Part shown: piece after piece, positions 8,867-17,243 of the stretch
How positions within the stretch are numbered: the stretch's first letter is position 1
Layout: every line of letters starts with the position of its first letter
Source of the DNA: Candidatus Desulfofervidus auxilii
GTDB lineage: Bacteria; Desulfobacterota; Desulfofervidia; Desulfofervidales; Desulfofervidaceae
Direction: 5' to 3'
NCBI RefSeq assembly: GCF_001577525.1
Contig: NZ_CP013015.1
Span: 1,557,667-1,621,666, forward strand
DNA: 64,000 nt
Notes under the pieces: generated by a model
Seen by the model: only the letters and a program-made list of their open reading frames with translations
The model's database searches: none
Told to the model about the DNA's origin: nothing
Program-made: the position numbers and the translations under genes

Positions 8867-9405
8867 AAATAAGATTTCATGGTCGAGGTGGTCAAGGAGC
8901 GGTTACCTGTACGGAATTAATTGCCAAAGCGGCTATTGCCGAGGGTAAATACGCTCAGGCCTTCCCCAGTTTTGGTGCTGAAAGAAGAGGAGCACCAGTA
9001 ACAGCCTTTTTACGTGTTTCTGATCGTCCTATTCGGATAAGACAAAATATTTATGAGCCAGATGTAATAGTGGTATTAGACCCTACTTTGCTTGGACCAG
9101 GGGTTTCTAAAGGCTTGAAAAAAAATGGTTTTATTATTACTAATTCCCCCAAGACCCCAACTGAAGTCAAGAAAGAGTATGATTTTGAACAAAAGGTAGC
9201 CACAGTAGATGCCACTAAGATAGCCTTGGATACCATTCGTTTACCTATTACTAATACTACTATGCTAGGAGCGGTAATTAGGGCTACTCAAATCGTAAGC
9301 CTGGAATCTTTGGCAGAGGTATTGGAAGAAAGGTTTGGCCGTTTAGCAAAGAGGAATCAACAGGCCATGGAAAGGGCCTTTACTGAAACCAAAATAGGAG
9401 ACTAA
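8860..9405 (+). CDS. porG: 2-oxoacid:ferredoxin oxidoreductase, gamma subunit
   Basis: 181 residues of the POR/KOR gamma family: MLEIRFHGRGGQGAVTCTEL at the N-terminus (the FHGRGGQG signature), then FPSFGAERRGAPV and DVIVVLDPTLL, and NTTMLGAVIRATQIV near the C-terminus. The start at 8860 places the signature at residue 4 and has AAGGAGAAGG upstream. An upstream in-frame opening at 8806 would add 18 residues lying inside hdrB that do not fit the family. It works with the alpha, delta and beta subunits as a CoA-dependent ferredoxin-reducing enzyme. It is translationally coupled to hdrB. Confidence 0.92.
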   Translation: MLEIRFHGRGGQGAVTCTELIAKAAIAEGKYAQAFPSFGAERRGAPVTAFLRVSDRPIRIRQNIYEPDVIVVLDPTLLGPGVSKGLKKNGFIITNSPKTPTEVKKEYDFEQKVATVDATKIALDTIRLPITNTTMLGAVIRATQIVSLESLAEVLEERFGRLAKRNQQAMERAFTETKIGD

Positions 9406-9409
9406 AAAT

Positions 9410-9706
9410 ATGGGAAAGGTAAATGCAATAATAAGTTGGAAGAAATTGAATTTAGGCATAGCCATTACTGAGCCCGGAAGTGCCAGAAAATTTCTTACCG
9501 GTGATTGGCGAACGCAACGTCCTGTTTTGGATAAGGAGGCCTGCATTAGATGCGGACGGTGTTGGATTTATTGTCCTGAAGGGGCTTATACTGAAGATGA
9601 AGAAGGTTATTTTCAGTGTAACTTAGATTACTGTAAAGGTTGTGGTATTTGTGCCCAAGAATGCCCTGAAGGGGCAATCAATATGGTTTTAGAAGAAAAA
9701 GAATAG
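9410..9706 (+). CDS. porD: 2-oxoacid:ferredoxin oxidoreductase, delta (ferredoxin) subunit
   Basis: 98 residues with two classical [4Fe-4S] ferredoxin motifs: CIRCGRCWIYCPEGAY (about residues 44-59) and CKGCGICAQECPEGAI (about 73-88). The leader with GSARKFLTGDWRTQRPV is typical of PorD. It carries electrons from the TPP-bound intermediate in the beta subunit to external ferredoxin or, here, possibly to the Hdr module encoded upstream. It starts four bases after porG and ends 22 bases before porB. Confidence 0.93.
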   Translation: MGKVNAIISWKKLNLGIAITEPGSARKFLTGDWRTQRPVLDKEACIRCGRCWIYCPEGAYTEDEEGYFQCNLDYCKGCGICAQECPEGAINMVLEEKE

Positions 9707-9728
9707 GAATTTTAATGAGGTAAGAAAA

Positions 9729-10700
9729 ATGATACCAGCAGAAAAAAAGGTATTTGAGGGTTTTAAAGCGAGGGAGTTACCTAAAGAGGACCTTTTTACT
9801 CAAGGACATCGTGCTTGCCAAGGGTGTGGAGGAGCTTTAGCCTTGCGTTTAATCACCAAGGCAATAGGTAGAAGGGTTATTGTAGCTAATGCCACTGGGT
9901 GTATGGAAATTATTTCTTCTGCTTTTCCTCAAACTGCCTGGGATGTTCCTTGGATTCATGTAGCCTTTGAAAACGCAGCTGCAGTGGCTTCTGGGGTAGA
10001 ATCAGCCCTTAAGGCCATGATGCGTAAAGGGAAATTAAAGGAAGAGAAAATTTTTGTTTTAGCAGTTGCTGGTGATGGTGGCACAGCGGACATTGGTCTG
10101 CAGGCCCTTTCCGGTGCTTTAGAGAGAGGACATGATTTTGTTTATGTATGTATTGATAATGAAGCATATATGAATACTGGTATTCAGCGTTCTTCTTCCA
10201 CCCCATTTGGCGCTCGCACTACTACCTCTCCGGCTGGTAAAAAAAGTATCGGTCAAATGACCCGGAAAAAAAATGTGCCTGCCATTGCTGTGGCCCATGA
10301 TATTCCTTATGTAGCTACCGCTTGCCCTACTTATTATTTAGATTTGATGAATAAGGTGAAAAAAGCCATAGAAACTCCTGGTCCTGCCTATCTCCATTGT
10401 CTATCAGCCTGCCCCACAGGCTGGCGGTGTGCTCCTAATTTAGCCATCGAAGTAGGGCGTTTGGCTGTGGAGACAGGGGTCTTTCCATTATATGAGGTAA
10501 TAAATGGCCGATATAAGATTAATTATCCACACCGTCGTTTAAAACCCGTAAGACAATATTTAGAAATGCAAGGAAGATTCAGACACCTCACCGATGAATA
10601 TATTGAAATCATCCAGGAAAGGGTGAATAAAGAAATGGCCAAACTCAGGGCCTTAGAGCGATTTGCTAGTTTTTATGAGAGTGTGTTAGCGAATTTTTAG
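9729..10700 (+). CDS. porB: Pyruvate-type 2-oxoacid:ferredoxin oxidoreductase, beta subunit
   Basis: 323 residues of the PorB family. RACQGCGGALALRL gives the first cluster cysteines, NATGCMEII follows, and the TPP/Mg motif is GDGGTADIGLQALSGALERG (about residues 117-136) ending in NEAYMNTGIQRS. CSACPTGWRC supplies the remaining cluster cysteines. Length and motif spacing are those of PorB that pairs with separate alpha, gamma and delta chains. It is the last gene of the redox operon; the next gene downstream is convergent. I see no convincing terminator in the 107 bases between them. Confidence 0.93.
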   Translation: MIPAEKKVFEGFKARELPKEDLFTQGHRACQGCGGALALRLITKAIGRRVIVANATGCMEIISSAFPQTAWDVPWIHVAFENAAAVASGVESALKAMMRKGKLKEEKIFVLAVAGDGGTADIGLQALSGALERGHDFVYVCIDNEAYMNTGIQRSSSTPFGARTTTSPAGKKSIGQMTRKKNVPAIAVAHDIPYVATACPTYYLDLMNKVKKAIETPGPAYLHCLSACPTGWRCAPNLAIEVGRLAVETGVFPLYEVINGRYKINYPHRRLKPVRQYLEMQGRFRHLTDEYIEIIQERVNKEMAKLRALERFASFYESVLANF

Positions 10701-10807
10701 TAACTGCTTTTAGGGTTAAAACTAGCAATTTGCTACCAACACATATAGCAAACCTCTTCCATTTATACCCATTTTTGCTGCGTTTTATTTTTTGGATAGA
10801 ATTCATA

Positions 10808-11059
10808 TTACCAAAGGGTTTTCCATTCAAGTTTTTCAAGAGTTCTTTTCATACTTGAGATTTCATACTTAATAGTGGAAAGGTCAGAGCGAATTTCTTC
10901 CAAAACAGAACCAGACATAGTCCTTGCTTGGAAAATCTCTAAAAGAGTTACCAGGCAAGATTCTATCTTCTTTAGACTTTCTGTCTGCTCTTGCAATATT
11001 TCCAACAGTCTTTCATTGAAATTTTTTTCTGTCTCTTGGCTTTGTTTTTTCTTACCCAT
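10808..11059 (-). CDS. Small coiled-coil protein, unknown function
   Basis: An 83-residue, highly charged protein with no recognised family. Leucine and isoleucine recur at heptad spacing (LLEILQEQTESLKKIESCLV, then IRSDLSTIKYEISSMKRTL), so most of it should form a coiled coil. It follows phoU by 22 bases on the same strand and is probably the last gene of the phoR-pstB-phoU unit. It may be an adaptor for the phosphate signalling proteins, but nothing in the sequence proves this. It could also be a general small helical protein. Confidence 0.55.
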   Translation of the reverse strand: MGKKKQSQETEKNFNERLLEILQEQTESLKKIESCLVTLLEIFQARTMSGSVLEEIRSDLSTIKYEISSMKRTLEKLEWKTLW

Positions 11060-11081
11060 AATCTAAGCCCTTTGTTTCCTT

Positions 11082-11747
11082 TTAATACTGATGTCGAATA
11101 ATCTTTCCTTCTAGCAAAAAGACTACATCTTCGGCAATATTTGTGGCATGGTCAGCTACTCTTTCCCAACACCCATTAACAATAATTAAATGTGCTCCTC
11201 GCTTGACACCTGCACTATGAGTCATCATAAAATTCAATAGTGTGGTAAATATATAGTCTCTTAAGGCATCTACTTCATCGTCTCTCTTACAAACTTTAAC
11301 AGCCAGGTCTAAATCCTTATAAACAAAGGCATTCACTGCTTCACTCAGCATCTCTATGGCTATTTCAGCAATGGATTGTAACTCATCTAAACAACAATAG
11401 AGGGGTGGCCTCTTTGCCAGTTCTATCACCCTTTGAGCCACGTTTACTGCCTGGTCTCCACACCGCTCTAAGTCAGAATTCATTCGCATAGCTGTGGTAA
11501 TAAACCTTAAATCACTAGCCATAGGTTGATATCTGGCTAAAAGAGAAAGACCTTGTTTATCTATTTGCATCTCTATGTTATCAATTTCATCATCTCTTTT
11601 TATTATCTCTTTTGCCAGTTTTTCATCCCTTTCTCTAAAAGCCTTTAAACTGTCACCCAGGGACCTTTCCACCATAGAGGCCATCTTCAACAAATTCATC
11701 TTAAGGTCATTTAGTTCATTGTGAAAGCGCCTTTCCATATTATCCAA
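11082..11747 (-). CDS. phoU: Phosphate transport/signalling regulator PhoU
   Basis: 221 residues with the two-fold PhoU helical-bundle repeat. Each half has the family's metal-binding signature: [12 protein letters not shown] with [25 protein letters not shown] in the first, and [12 protein letters not shown] with [18 protein letters not shown] in the second. PhoU links the Pst phosphate transporter to the PhoR kinase and shuts off the Pho response when phosphate is ample. The start overlaps the end of pstB by 8 bases. The usual pstSCA partners are not in this window. Confidence 0.93.
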   Translation of the reverse strand: MDNMERRFHNELNDLKMNLLKMASMVERSLGDSLKAFRERDEKLAKEIIKRDDEIDNIEMQIDKQGLSLLARYQPMASDLRFITTAMRMNSDLERCGDQAVNVAQRVIELAKRPPLYCCLDELQSIAEIAIEMLSEAVNAFVYKDLDLAVKVCKRDDEVDALRDYIFTTLLNFMMTHSAGVKRGAHLIIVNGCWERVADHATNIAEDVVFLLEGKIIRHQY

Positions 11748-12504
11748 ATCTTCCTGTAATATAGTCTTCTGTCTGTTTCTCCCTGGGTTTGGTAAATATA
11801 TCTTCTGTATTTCCTACTTCAATAATCCTTCCCATATAAAAAAACGCAGTGTAATCAGAGACACGGGCTGCCTGTTGCATATTATGGGTGACAATAATAA
11901 TAGTGTATTTTTCTTTTAGTTTGTGGATTAACTCTTCTATTTTTTGAGTAGCAATGGGGTCTAAGGCAGAACACGGTTCATCCATAAGTAATACTTCAGG
12001 CTCAATGGCTAGGGCACGGGCAATACAAAGCCTTTGCTGTTGTCCCCCAGAAAGAGAAAGTCCTGATTTCTTAAGTTTATCTTTTACTTCATCCCAAAGA
12101 GCGGCTGCCTTAAGACTTTCTTCTACTTTGGCTGCAATCTCGGCTTTATTTCTCCTGCCATTTATCTTTAGCCCATATGCTATATTTTCAAAAACTGACT
12201 TCGGTAAGGGATTGGGTCTTTGAAACACCATACCTACTCTTCTCCTTATCTCTGTCACATCTATGTTCTTACCATAAATATTTTTACCATCCAAGAGCAC
12301 CTTTCCTTCAACCCTTGCTCCAGGGATGAGGTCATTCATCCTGTTTAAACATCTAATGAAGGTGCTTTTTCCACAACCCGAAGGCCCAATTAGGGCAGTT
12401 ACTTTATTCTCTAGAAATTCAAGAGAGATATTTTTTAACGCACAAAAGTCTCCATAATAAAAGCTCAGATTTTCGGTAACTATCTTTATTTTCATCTTGG
12501 CCAT
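11740..12504 (-). CDS. pstB: Phosphate ABC transporter ATP-binding protein PstB
   Basis: 254 residues with all ABC ATPase motifs: Walker [10 protein letters not shown], signature [15 protein letters not shown], Walker [14 protein letters not shown], and the H-loop [20 protein letters not shown]. The PstB-specific segment [20 protein letters not shown] is present, followed by [20 protein letters not shown]. It energises phosphate uptake with PstC/PstA, which are not encoded next to it. It overlaps phoR by 13 bases and phoU by 8 bases. The ATG at 12504 is followed by a second Met three residues later that could also serve. Confidence 0.95.
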   Translation of the reverse strand: MAKMKIKIVTENLSFYYGDFCALKNISLEFLENKVTALIGPSGCGKSTFIRCLNRMNDLIPGARVEGKVLLDGKNIYGKNIDVTEIRRRVGMVFQRPNPLPKSVFENIAYGLKINGRRNKAEIAAKVEESLKAAALWDEVKDKLKKSGLSLSGGQQQRLCIARALAIEPEVLLMDEPCSALDPIATQKIEELIHKLKEKYTIIIVTHNMQQAARVSDYTAFFYMGRIIEVGNTEDIFTKPREKQTEDYITGRFG

Positions 12505-14243
12505 TTAATAAAAAATGTAGAGCCTTTTCCTAATTCGCTTTCTACCCAAATCTCGCCACCATGGGTTTCAACAATATGTTTTGCAATAGAAAGTCCTAAT
12601 CCTATACCCCCTAATGTCCTGGAGCGATTTTTATTCACCCTATAAAAACGCTCAAAGATACGAGTTAAATCCTTCTTGGGAATGCCTATGCCTGTGTCAC
12701 TAACTTTTATAAGCATAAAATTATTTTGTCCTTCAGCACTTATTTCAATCTTACCTTTTTCTGTATATTTTAATGCATTATCAATAAGATTATTAAACAC
12801 TTGTCTTGCCTTTTCTTCATTAGCCCATATAGTTTGGTTATCTTTTATCTTTATTTCCATTCCAATACCCCTTTCTTGGGCCTTCTCTCTAAGTGTTTCC
12901 ATTATTTCTTCTATTAATTCTTTTAAGGAAATATGTTCTTTTTCCACCCGAAAACCCACACTTTCAATCCTAGAAAGCTCAATTAAATCATGTGTTAGTT
13001 TAATTAAAAAATTCGTGTGTTTCAAAATAATGGAGGTGAATTCTTTAATCTTCTCTAGGTCTTTTTCATATAACACCGTTTCTGCATATCCCTTAATGCT
13101 GGTAAGGGGCGTGCGTAATTCATGTGAGACATTGGCCACAAAGTCTTTCCTCATCTTTTCAAGCTTTTTTAGGTGAGTGATGTCATAAAATACAGCGATG
13201 GTGCCAATTGTTTCTACATTGTGTTTTATGCCACAAAGATGCACTTCAAAGACCCTTTCTTGGGGATAAGGAATAACTAGTTCTATAGATATCTTTTCTG
13301 TCCCATTTATCACCTCTTCTATTCCCTTAATCCATGCCTTATCTCGCAAGATTTCTATAGAACTCTTGCCTATTTCTACTTGGGGAAAGAGTGATTTAAA
13401 GGCATTATTATAAAGCACAATTTCCCCCTTTTTATCCGTCACCACAATTCCTTCATAAATACTTTTTAAAATAGTTTCTAAATAAGTTTTCTCCTGATTT
13501 AATTGACTTATATATTGGTCAATTCTTCTAGCCAAATCATCAATAGTATAAGCCAATGTGCCTATTTCATTTTTAGGATAAATACCAATCCTCTTTTTGA
13601 AATCTCCTTTGGCCAGAGTAATAGCAGTTTCTGTAATTTTTTTAATTGGGTTAGTAAAGCTCTGAGAAAGTAAGAGGCTAATAATTATAGCCAGAAAAAG
13701 TCCCAATCCCAAAGACATCCAAATAATCCTTTCTACTTGAGAGATGGTCTGTTCAACTTGGGTTAGAGGCAAAGAGATTCTTACTACCCCTATTAAATTT
13801 TCTTGTTTTACTAAGGGTAAGGCCACATAAAGCATTTCTTGTCTTAGAGTAGTGCTATAACGCTTGGTTATTCCAATATTTCTCTTTAAGGCACTCATTA
13901 CCTCTGGTCTATGACTGTGATTTTCCAAATATCTCAATTTTTCCTTACTTACTTCTGAATCAGCTACTACCCTTCCTGAAATATCAATGATAGTAACCCT
14001 TGCTCCCAGAATCTTTCCTATCTCATCAGCCAAAGGATCCAGGTCAAAATTAAGGGTTAAATCCTGCTTTATTAAAAAGCTGCGGATGAGTTCATTCTCT
14101 CGTGTTAGTTTTGTTTCTAGCTGATTTATAAGGTAATCTCTTAGACCAAATTTGAGATATATATAGGCAATAGTAAAACAAAGGATTAAAATACTTAAAA
14201 AAGATAAAAATAATTTTTCCCTCAGACCAAGTCTATTCCTCAA
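12492..14243 (-). CDS. phoR: PhoR-type sensor histidine kinase
   Basis: 583 residues. Two membrane segments (about 10-30 and 165-190) flank an extracytoplasmic sensor region. Then come a HAMP linker ([18 protein letters not shown]), a PAS domain (about 245-350, [20 protein letters not shown]) and a HisKA domain with the phospho-acceptor motif [17 protein letters not shown] (about 370). The HATPase domain has [13 protein letters not shown] (N box), DTGIGIP (G1) and GGIGLGLSI (G2). The layout is that of PhoR with a periplasmic domain. The start is a TTG at 14243 that overlaps the end of the truncated response-regulator gene, as in phoB-phoR pairs. It leads an operon with pstB and phoU. Its cognate regulator next door is broken. 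Confidence 0.9.
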   Translation of the reverse strand: MRNRLGLREKLFLSFLSILILCFTIAYIYLKFGLRDYLINQLETKLTRENELIRSFLIKQDLTLNFDLDPLADEIGKILGARVTIIDISGRVVADSEVSKEKLRYLENHSHRPEVMSALKRNIGITKRYSTTLRQEMLYVALPLVKQENLIGVVRISLPLTQVEQTISQVERIIWMSLGLGLFLAIIISLLLSQSFTNPIKKITETAITLAKGDFKKRIGIYPKNEIGTLAYTIDDLARRIDQYISQLNQEKTYLETILKSIYEGIVVTDKKGEIVLYNNAFKSLFPQVEIGKSSIEILRDKAWIKGIEEVINGTEKISIELVIPYPQERVFEVHLCGIKHNVETIGTIAVFYDITHLKKLEKMRKDFVANVSHELRTPLTSIKGYAETVLYEKDLEKIKEFTSIILKHTNFLIKLTHDLIELSRIESVGFRVEKEHISLKELIEEIMETLREKAQERGIGMEIKIKDNQTIWANEEKARQVFNNLIDNALKYTEKGKIEISAEGQNNFMLIKVSDTGIGIPKKDLTRIFERFYRVNKNRSRTLGGIGLGLSIAKHIVETHGGEIWVESELGKGSTFFIKWPR

Positions 14244-14400
14244 AACGGTCTGCCTTTAAGAAGTGCTTTTCTGGTGAGGAAGACATCCTTCTTAACACTA
14301 CCTTATATTTTTCCTTTTCCAGATGATAGGCAATCAAATTGACAATATCTTTATCATCCTCAATAACCAGAATAGTGGGCATCTGTTGAAAATTTAACAT
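14233..14400 (-). pseudogene. phoB: Remnant of PhoB/OmpR-family response regulator
   Basis: A 55-codon reading frame beginning MLNFQQMPTILVIEDDKDIV. The TILVIEDD...LIAYHLEKEKYKV stretch is the first strand and helix of a receiver domain, including the acidic pair that binds Mg. The phospho-acceptor aspartate, the rest of the receiver and the DNA-binding domain are missing. The last residues (KADRFEE, then stop) could be the very C-terminus of an OmpR-type regulator (commonly ...YRFE), which would mean an internal deletion of about 175 codons. It overlaps the TTG start of phoR by 11 bases, so it may still allow coupled translation. Confidence 0.7.
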
Positions 14401-14435
14401 CTATGAAAAAGTTGTGCAACCCTTTTTAAGAAATC

Positions 14436-14519
14436 TTAATAGGCTGTAGCAGTTGTAGCAGGACAAATTCCTCCTTCTTTCCATAAATCGGTCAATTTAA
14501 GTTCTGTCAATTCTTTCAT
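14436..14519 (-). CDS. 27-residue micro-ORF with strong ribosome binding site
   Basis: An ATG frame of 28 codons preceded by AGGAGGAGACGATA, a strong Shine-Dalgarno site at good spacing. The peptide starts MKELTELKLTDLWKEGG and ends ICPATTATAY. It could be a translated micro-peptide (the GG before the last ten residues recalls a double-glycine leader). It could also be the 5' stub of a transposase whose body was deleted: some IS256-type transposases, as I recall them, begin with a similar MKEL...LKLxDLW stretch. It lies 35 bases upstream of the truncated response-regulator frame, on the same strand. No function is assigned. Confidence 0.3.
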   Translation of the reverse strand: MKELTELKLTDLWKEGGICPATTATAY

Positions 14520-14691
14520 TATCGTCTCCTCCTATAATAGTTTTCTTTATAGGAGAATATACTCTGTTTTTTATGTTTTGAAAATTTACACATTTAATTT
14601 TACACTTACCGGGGGACAACTGAAACTTGAGTTTCTCCCTGCGATGTGTCATAATGACCATGTGGTTTAATCAAAGGATAGGAGGGGTGAT

Positions 14692-14880
14692 ATGGAGGGT
14701 GACATTTCCCGGCTTGAACAAAAGCTTAGTCCAAGTGATAGAAATTTACTGAGAAAATTTATAAATAACCTTCTCAAAAAAGAAAAATATACACAGCTTA
14801 GAAAAGAAATTGAAGATCGAAGGAAAGAAGTAGAAAGAGGCGAGTATTTAACTCATGAAGAATTCTGGGAAGACATTTGA
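14692..14880 (+). CDS. RelB/ParD-like antitoxin (putative)
   Basis: A 62-residue charged protein (MEGDISRLEQKLSPSDRNLL at the start, EDRRKEVERGEYLTHEEFWE at the end). The ending is characteristic of small antitoxins paired with RelE/ParE toxins, where the C-terminal helix wraps the toxin. GGAGGGGTGAT precedes the ATG. It overlaps the following RelE-like frame by 26 bases, the usual antitoxin-toxin coupling. The toxin is frameshifted, so this antitoxin is probably an orphan today. Confidence 0.7.
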   Translation: MEGDISRLEQKLSPSDRNLLRKFINNLLKKEKYTQLRKEIEDRRKEVERGEYLTHEEFWEDI

Positions 14881-15125
14881 TATTATTTACGCCAAGGGTG
14901 TCAAAAAGGATTTGAAAAATATTTCAAAAAGCGATCTTCAACGCATAAAAAAAGCCATAGAAAAACTAAGAAATTTTCCGGATATCAAATGTTCGACATC
15001 TAACTGCCCATCCTTTAGCAGATTTCAGGTTAAGAGTGGGAGAATACCGCGTTCTATTCGACGTTAAATTTTCAGAAGAGATAATAATAGTGCTCAAAAT
15101 CGGCCACAGAAAGGGCGTTTACTGA
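14855..15125 (+). pseudogene. RelE/ParE-family toxin, frameshifted
   Basis: The frame opens with FDIIYAKGVKKDLKNISKSD and IEKLRNFPDIK, the N-terminal half of a RelE-type ribosome-dependent RNase. At about base 14990 it switches to a different frame. From there the other frame reads VRHLTAHPLADFRLRVGEYR, then VLFDVKFSEEIIIVLKIGHR and a stop at 15123-15125, which is the C-terminal half of the same family with the catalytic-face RVGEYRVLF motif and the final GHRKGVY. One base inserted (or two removed) would restore a protein of about 90 residues. As read, the toxin stops early at 15067 and should be inactive. Confidence 0.8.
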
Positions 15126-15242
15126 TCCTACTTTGAGAATAACAGAACCTGAATGCGATTCACACACAGCCTGGGAAGTAACCAAATAATTTCCAGAAAC
15201 TTTCCGAAAAGAAAGGTAAGGTGAGCAGGATAAAAATTTTAA

Positions 15243-15271
15243 TTGACACATTAATAAAACTTTTCTATTGT
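15243..15271 (+). promoter_or_regulatory. Putative promoter of the cas operon, similar to part of the CRISPR leader
   Basis: TTGACA at 15243-15248 and TATTGT at 15266-15271 are separated by 17 bases. The 28 bases from 15243 match 22 of 28 bases of the leader block starting at 24698, which also begins TTGACACAT and has TAAAAC at the same offset. It lies just upstream of the helicase fragment and cas8b. Confidence 0.55.
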
Positions 15272-15273
15272 AA

Positions 15274-15471
15274 GTGGAAATGGAAGCAAAGAAATTTTAT
15301 GAAATTTATTTGGATATAAAAAATCCTTTTCCCCATCAGCTTCAGTTCTTTCATTTGGCCTTAAACGATAAATTTCCCATTTTGGTCAAAGCCCCAACTG
15401 GTTCAGGAAAGACAGAAATGGCAATAGTGTTGTTGGATAAAAATCAGATAGAAACAGGCACAGAATGTTAG
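15274..15471 (+). pseudogene. N-terminal fragment of a DExD/H helicase (Cas3-like)
   Basis: A 65-codon frame (GTG at 15274 or ATG at 15280) containing NPFPHQLQFFHLAL followed by ILVKAPTGSGKTEMAIVLL, a Q-motif-like stretch and a Walker A helicase motif I. The frame ends after 65 codons with no DEAD box or motifs III-VI. It does not match the intact Cas3 at 18913, whose motif I is LNLPTGLGKTLIG, and it lacks an HD domain. It overlaps the cas8b start by 7 bases. The simplest reading is the 5' stub of another Cas3-type helicase gene, left after a deletion or replacement that joined it to cas8b. Confidence 0.6.
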
Positions 15472-17243
15472 ACGCTGTCAAAGAACTAGGTGATTGTATT
15501 TTAGATAGAGAAAATAAAGATAAACTAACCATTTTATTAGAACCCCTTTACAAGGCCAACCAAGAAGAGCCGCGGCTTTTGACTATTGACATAGATATAA
15601 CCACCGCACCTCAATATTTAGGAATAAGTATAGAGCCGTATCGGACAGATAAAATTGAAAAGTATCTTTATAAAAGAGGTTCTTCTAGGGGAGCTAATTT
15701 TTCTCCCACTACCCAAATTACAGACACTTCTAGAACATATCAAATTAAAATTTTAGGTTGGTTTCGGGATTGTGAAAAGAGAAAAAAAGAATTTTCTGAA
15801 GAAGACCAATCTTTCATACAAACACTGCACGAACTTTTAAAAGAGAAAGAAAAGGAAATTGTCAGCGATTTGGGAGAAAAATGGGAAGAAACAAAGATTT
15901 CCTGCGTGACCTTGCGTTTTAAAAAGGATAATGAGTGGCTTTATCTTGGAGACTTAAAGATTTTTAAGGACTTTCTTCTTAAAAAGGTATTTGAAAAAGA
16001 GGCCAAAATTGCAGGTCAAAATAAGATTTGCTCTTTGTGTAAACAGAGAAAATCATCTGTATTTTTAGATTCGTCTATCTTTAAGTTTTTTAACATAGAC
16101 AAACCAGGTTTTATTACTGGCGGGTTTATTCAAGAAGATGCCTGGCACATGTTTCCTCTTTGTTCTGATTGTAAGTTAAGTTTGGTAGAAGGCAAAAATT
16201 TCTTGCAAAATTTACAGTTCACTTTTGTTAAGGGTATGCAGTATTTTCTTATTCCTCACTTTCTTTTGGGGAAAGAGCAAGTAAGAGAGGAAGTTTTAGA
16301 TATCTTATTGAATGCCCAAAAGCGAGTTACTCTAAGCAAGGAAAGTAAAAAGAATATTACGGCCGATGAAGAAGATATCTTATTTTATCTTAAAGAAGCA
16401 GAAGATACCATCAGTTTTTATCTTTTGTTCTTAAAAAAGGAACAATCCGCAGAGCGCATTTTGCTTTTAATAGAAGATGTTTTACCTTCCAGATTGCAAA
16501 CCATTTTTAAGGCAAAATATAAGGTAGATAAGAAATTTGAGCCTTTAGATTATAATTTTGATCATTGCTTACGCAAATTCTTTTTTAAAACCGATGAGAA
16601 AAATAAAAGAGCAGATTTGGATAAGTATTTTTTGGAAGTAATAGATAAGGTTTTCAAGGATAGGACATTAAGTTTATCTTGGCTATTACAGTTTTTTATG
16701 CATGAGATAAAAAAAGACTTTTTTAAAACCTATGCGCAAAATGATAACTACCGTTTTCAAAACAGTGTGCGTTATACCTTAATGAACTTAGACTTTTTTA
16801 CTAATTTAGGTTTGCTTCCTATAAAATCTTTTAAGGAGGAAGGCATGTTTGTTGCTTTATATGAAAAGTATCAACTGGATAGTGCGTTAAAAAGAGGGCT
16901 CTTTTTGCTAGGTGCCTTAACTGAGCTTCTTTTGCAAATTCAGCGGGTAAAAAGGGATGGGAGTATGCCTTTTTTCAAACAACTAAAAGGACTTAAGATG
17001 AATGAAAGTGAAATAAAAGGGCTTTTGCCCAAGGTTATCAATAAGTTTATTGAGTATGAGAGCTATGGAAGAGGTAAACGTCTTTTGGCAGAAGAAGCAT
17101 CTAAAAATCTATTAAATAGTGGTAGTAATTGGAAAATAACTTTAGATGAAATTAATTTCTATTTTGCCGTGGGCATGGCTTTAGCCAGTGAAGTAAAGGA
17201 AATAGCAGAAAACACAGGAGGAGGAGATGAAAGAAATAGTTAA
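15465..17243 (+). CDS. cas8b: Type I-B CRISPR large subunit Cas8b (Csh1 family)
   Basis: 592 residues. The Csh1/TM1802-type large subunit is recognised from its start (MLDAVKELGDCILDRENKDK), its length and its zinc-finger motif: C189-x2-C192 (CSLCKQRKSS) and C233-x2-C236 (CSDCKLSL). Cas8b recognises the PAM and is the large subunit of the Cascade surveillance complex. It is directly followed by the Csh2-type Cas7, with a 17-base overlap. It is the first intact gene of the interference operon. Assignment to subtype I-B rests on the Csh1-Csh2-Cas5h-Cas3 order and the repeat ending ATTGAAAC. Confidence 0.85.
   Translation: MLDAVKELGDCILDRENKDKLTILLEPLYKANQEEPRLLTIDIDITTAPQYLGISIEPYRTDKIEKYLYKRGSSRGANFSPTTQITDTSRTYQIKILGWFRDCEKRKKEFSEEDQSFIQTLHELLKEKEKEIVSDLGEKWEETKISCVTLRFKKDNEWLYLGDLKIFKDFLLKKVFEKEAKIAGQNKICSLCKQRKSSVFLDSSIFKFFNIDKPGFITGGFIQEDAWHMFPLCSDCKLSLVEGKNFLQNLQFTFVKGMQYFLIPHFLLGKEQVREEVLDILLNAQKRVTLSKESKKNITADEEDILFYLKEAEDTISFYLLFLKKEQSAERILLLIEDVLPSRLQTIFKAKYKVDKKFEPLDYNFDHCLRKFFFKTDEKNKRADLDKYFLEVIDKVFKDRTLSLSWLLQFFMHEIKKDFFKTYAQNDNYRFQNSVRYTLMNLDFFTNLGLLPIKSFKEEGMFVALYEKYQLDSALKRGLFLLGALTELLLQIQRVKRDGSMPFFKQLKGLKMNESEIKGLLPKVINKFIEYESYGRGKRLLAEEASKNLLNSGSNWKITLDEINFYFAVGMALASEVKEIAENTGGGDERNS

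Noticed and set aside
10701-10807. Terminator between porB and the coiled-coil gene
   Set aside because: No hairpin followed by a T run was found in either direction.
10875-11066. + strand frame opposite the small coiled-coil gene
   Set aside because: It is the complement of the coiled-coil frame and lacks a ribosome binding site.
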